NCBI GenBank assembly: GCA_017446585.1
Contig: JAFSQL010000002.1
Coordinates: forward strand, 93,084-138,679
Source: Paludibacteraceae bacterium
GTDB lineage: Bacteria > Bacteroidota > Bacteroidia > Bacteroidales > Paludibacteraceae
Reading direction: 5' to 3'
DNA length: 45,596 nt
Position 1 is the stretch's first letter, and the number at the start of each line of letters is the position of its first letter. A program made the translations under genes and the position numbers. Below are positions 45,247 through 45,596 of the stretch, piece after piece. Under the pieces are notes generated by a model. It was not told the DNA's origin, did not search any database, and saw nothing but the letters and a program-made list of their open reading frames with translations.

Positions 45247-45596
45247 ATGAAAAAGAACATTTTTAAAACACTCGCCGTTACGGTGTTATCGGCAGTGAGT
45301 CTGACAGCATGGGCGGTAGAGCCCTATGCCGGTCTTGTGAACACCACAACAGAAATAACTTTTGACGGCAAGGCCTGGTATTTGATTGAGGACAACTCCA
45401 CAGCCGCAAATGCCGGTACAGTAACACTGCTTGCAAAGGAATGTGTTGCCGCGTCGCAGTATAACCCCGACTATAGTAGCGGCAATACTTATAGCGGTTC
45501 TACAGTGGAAACAGCTGTAAACAATTACTACACGAACAGTATTTCGAGTAATGTAAAAACTGCAATAGTCGACAACAAAATGTTTCTTCTGACAAA
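45247..45596 (+). CDS. Secreted DUF6273-like protein, N-terminal part (partial)
   Basis: The first 116 codons of a gene cut by the window end. A signal peptide (KKNIFKTLAVTVLSAVSLTAWA) is followed by a domain with ITFDGKAWYLIEDN, TVTLLAKECVAASQYN, SGSTVETAVNNYYTNSIS and VKTAIVDNKMFLLT. This pattern (W-LIEDN, LL, S-Y-GST, late LLT) resembles DUF6273, found in large surface proteins of gut and rumen bacteria. The complete protein may be much longer with more domains and perhaps a T9SS signal at its end. It stands alone behind a long spacer. The family guess is tentative; the signal peptide is clear. Confidence 0.72.
   Translation, partial: MKKNIFKTLAVTVLSAVSLTAWAVEPYAGLVNTTTEITFDGKAWYLIEDNSTAANAGTVTLLAKECVAASQYNPDYSSGNTYSGSTVETAVNNYYTNSISSNVKTAIVDNKMFLLT

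Overview
The window looks like ordinary chromosome from a member of Bacteroidales, most likely Prevotellaceae or a close relative. Several things point there. Gliding and type IX secretion genes (gldE, gldD) sit beside ssb. A secreted protein ends in a CHU_C-type C-terminal domain. Lipoprotein signals, a DUF5723/OmpA outer-membrane protein and a debranching enzyme / glycosyltransferase / GH57 glycogen cluster are present. Upstream elements of the form TTG-N18/19-TAnnTTTG match the known Bacteroidetes sigma factor consensus. I see no prophage, insertion sequence, CRISPR array or integrase.

Layout. Positions 1-3941 hold the end of lepB, a WbqC-family protein, a TerB/DnaJ protein and a large secreted IgGFc-binding-like protein. 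Positions 3976-9716 form one tight rightward run: ssb, gldE, gldD, an Sfp-type phosphopantetheinyl transferase, a GGGP-synthase-family protein, an APH-kinase/RapZ-C fusion and a MurU-like nucleotidyltransferase. Positions 9802-14588 run leftward: rnpB (RNase P RNA), yihY, tilS and ade. Positions 14751-20439 carry a lipoprotein, the DUF5723-TSP3-OmpA protein and groES-groEL. Positions 20522-26188 hold a 58-residue two-helix membrane protein facing a NUDIX hydrolase, then a long TPR protein overlapping an outer-membrane barrel gene. Positions 26219-32803 carry guaA, pyrG, yidC and purB. Positions 32848-38536 carry an MsbA-like ABC exporter, an AGCS symporter, a GH13 amylase and mazG. A leftward tRNA-Asp and an rluB-like gene follow. 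Positions 40094-44765 are the glycogen cluster. After a 481-base spacer with a strong hairpin, a secreted protein starts at 45247 and runs off the window.

How the genes fit together. Nucleotide metabolism is well represented (ade, guaA, pyrG, purB, mazG), as are the cell envelope (lepB, gldD/E, yidC, OmpA-like protein, exporter) and alpha-glucan turnover (GH13, GH57, debranching enzyme, glycosyltransferase). The most distinctive unit is the kinase-RapZ fusion followed by MurU. It resembles an AmgK/MurU cell-wall recycling pair in which the kinase carries the amino-sugar-sensing half of the RNase adaptor RapZ. The unlisted 58-residue membrane protein with face-to-face promoter elements, and the 16-bp hairpin ahead of the last gene, are the next most interesting observations.

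All functions are inferred from reading the sequence and translations. No database search was run.
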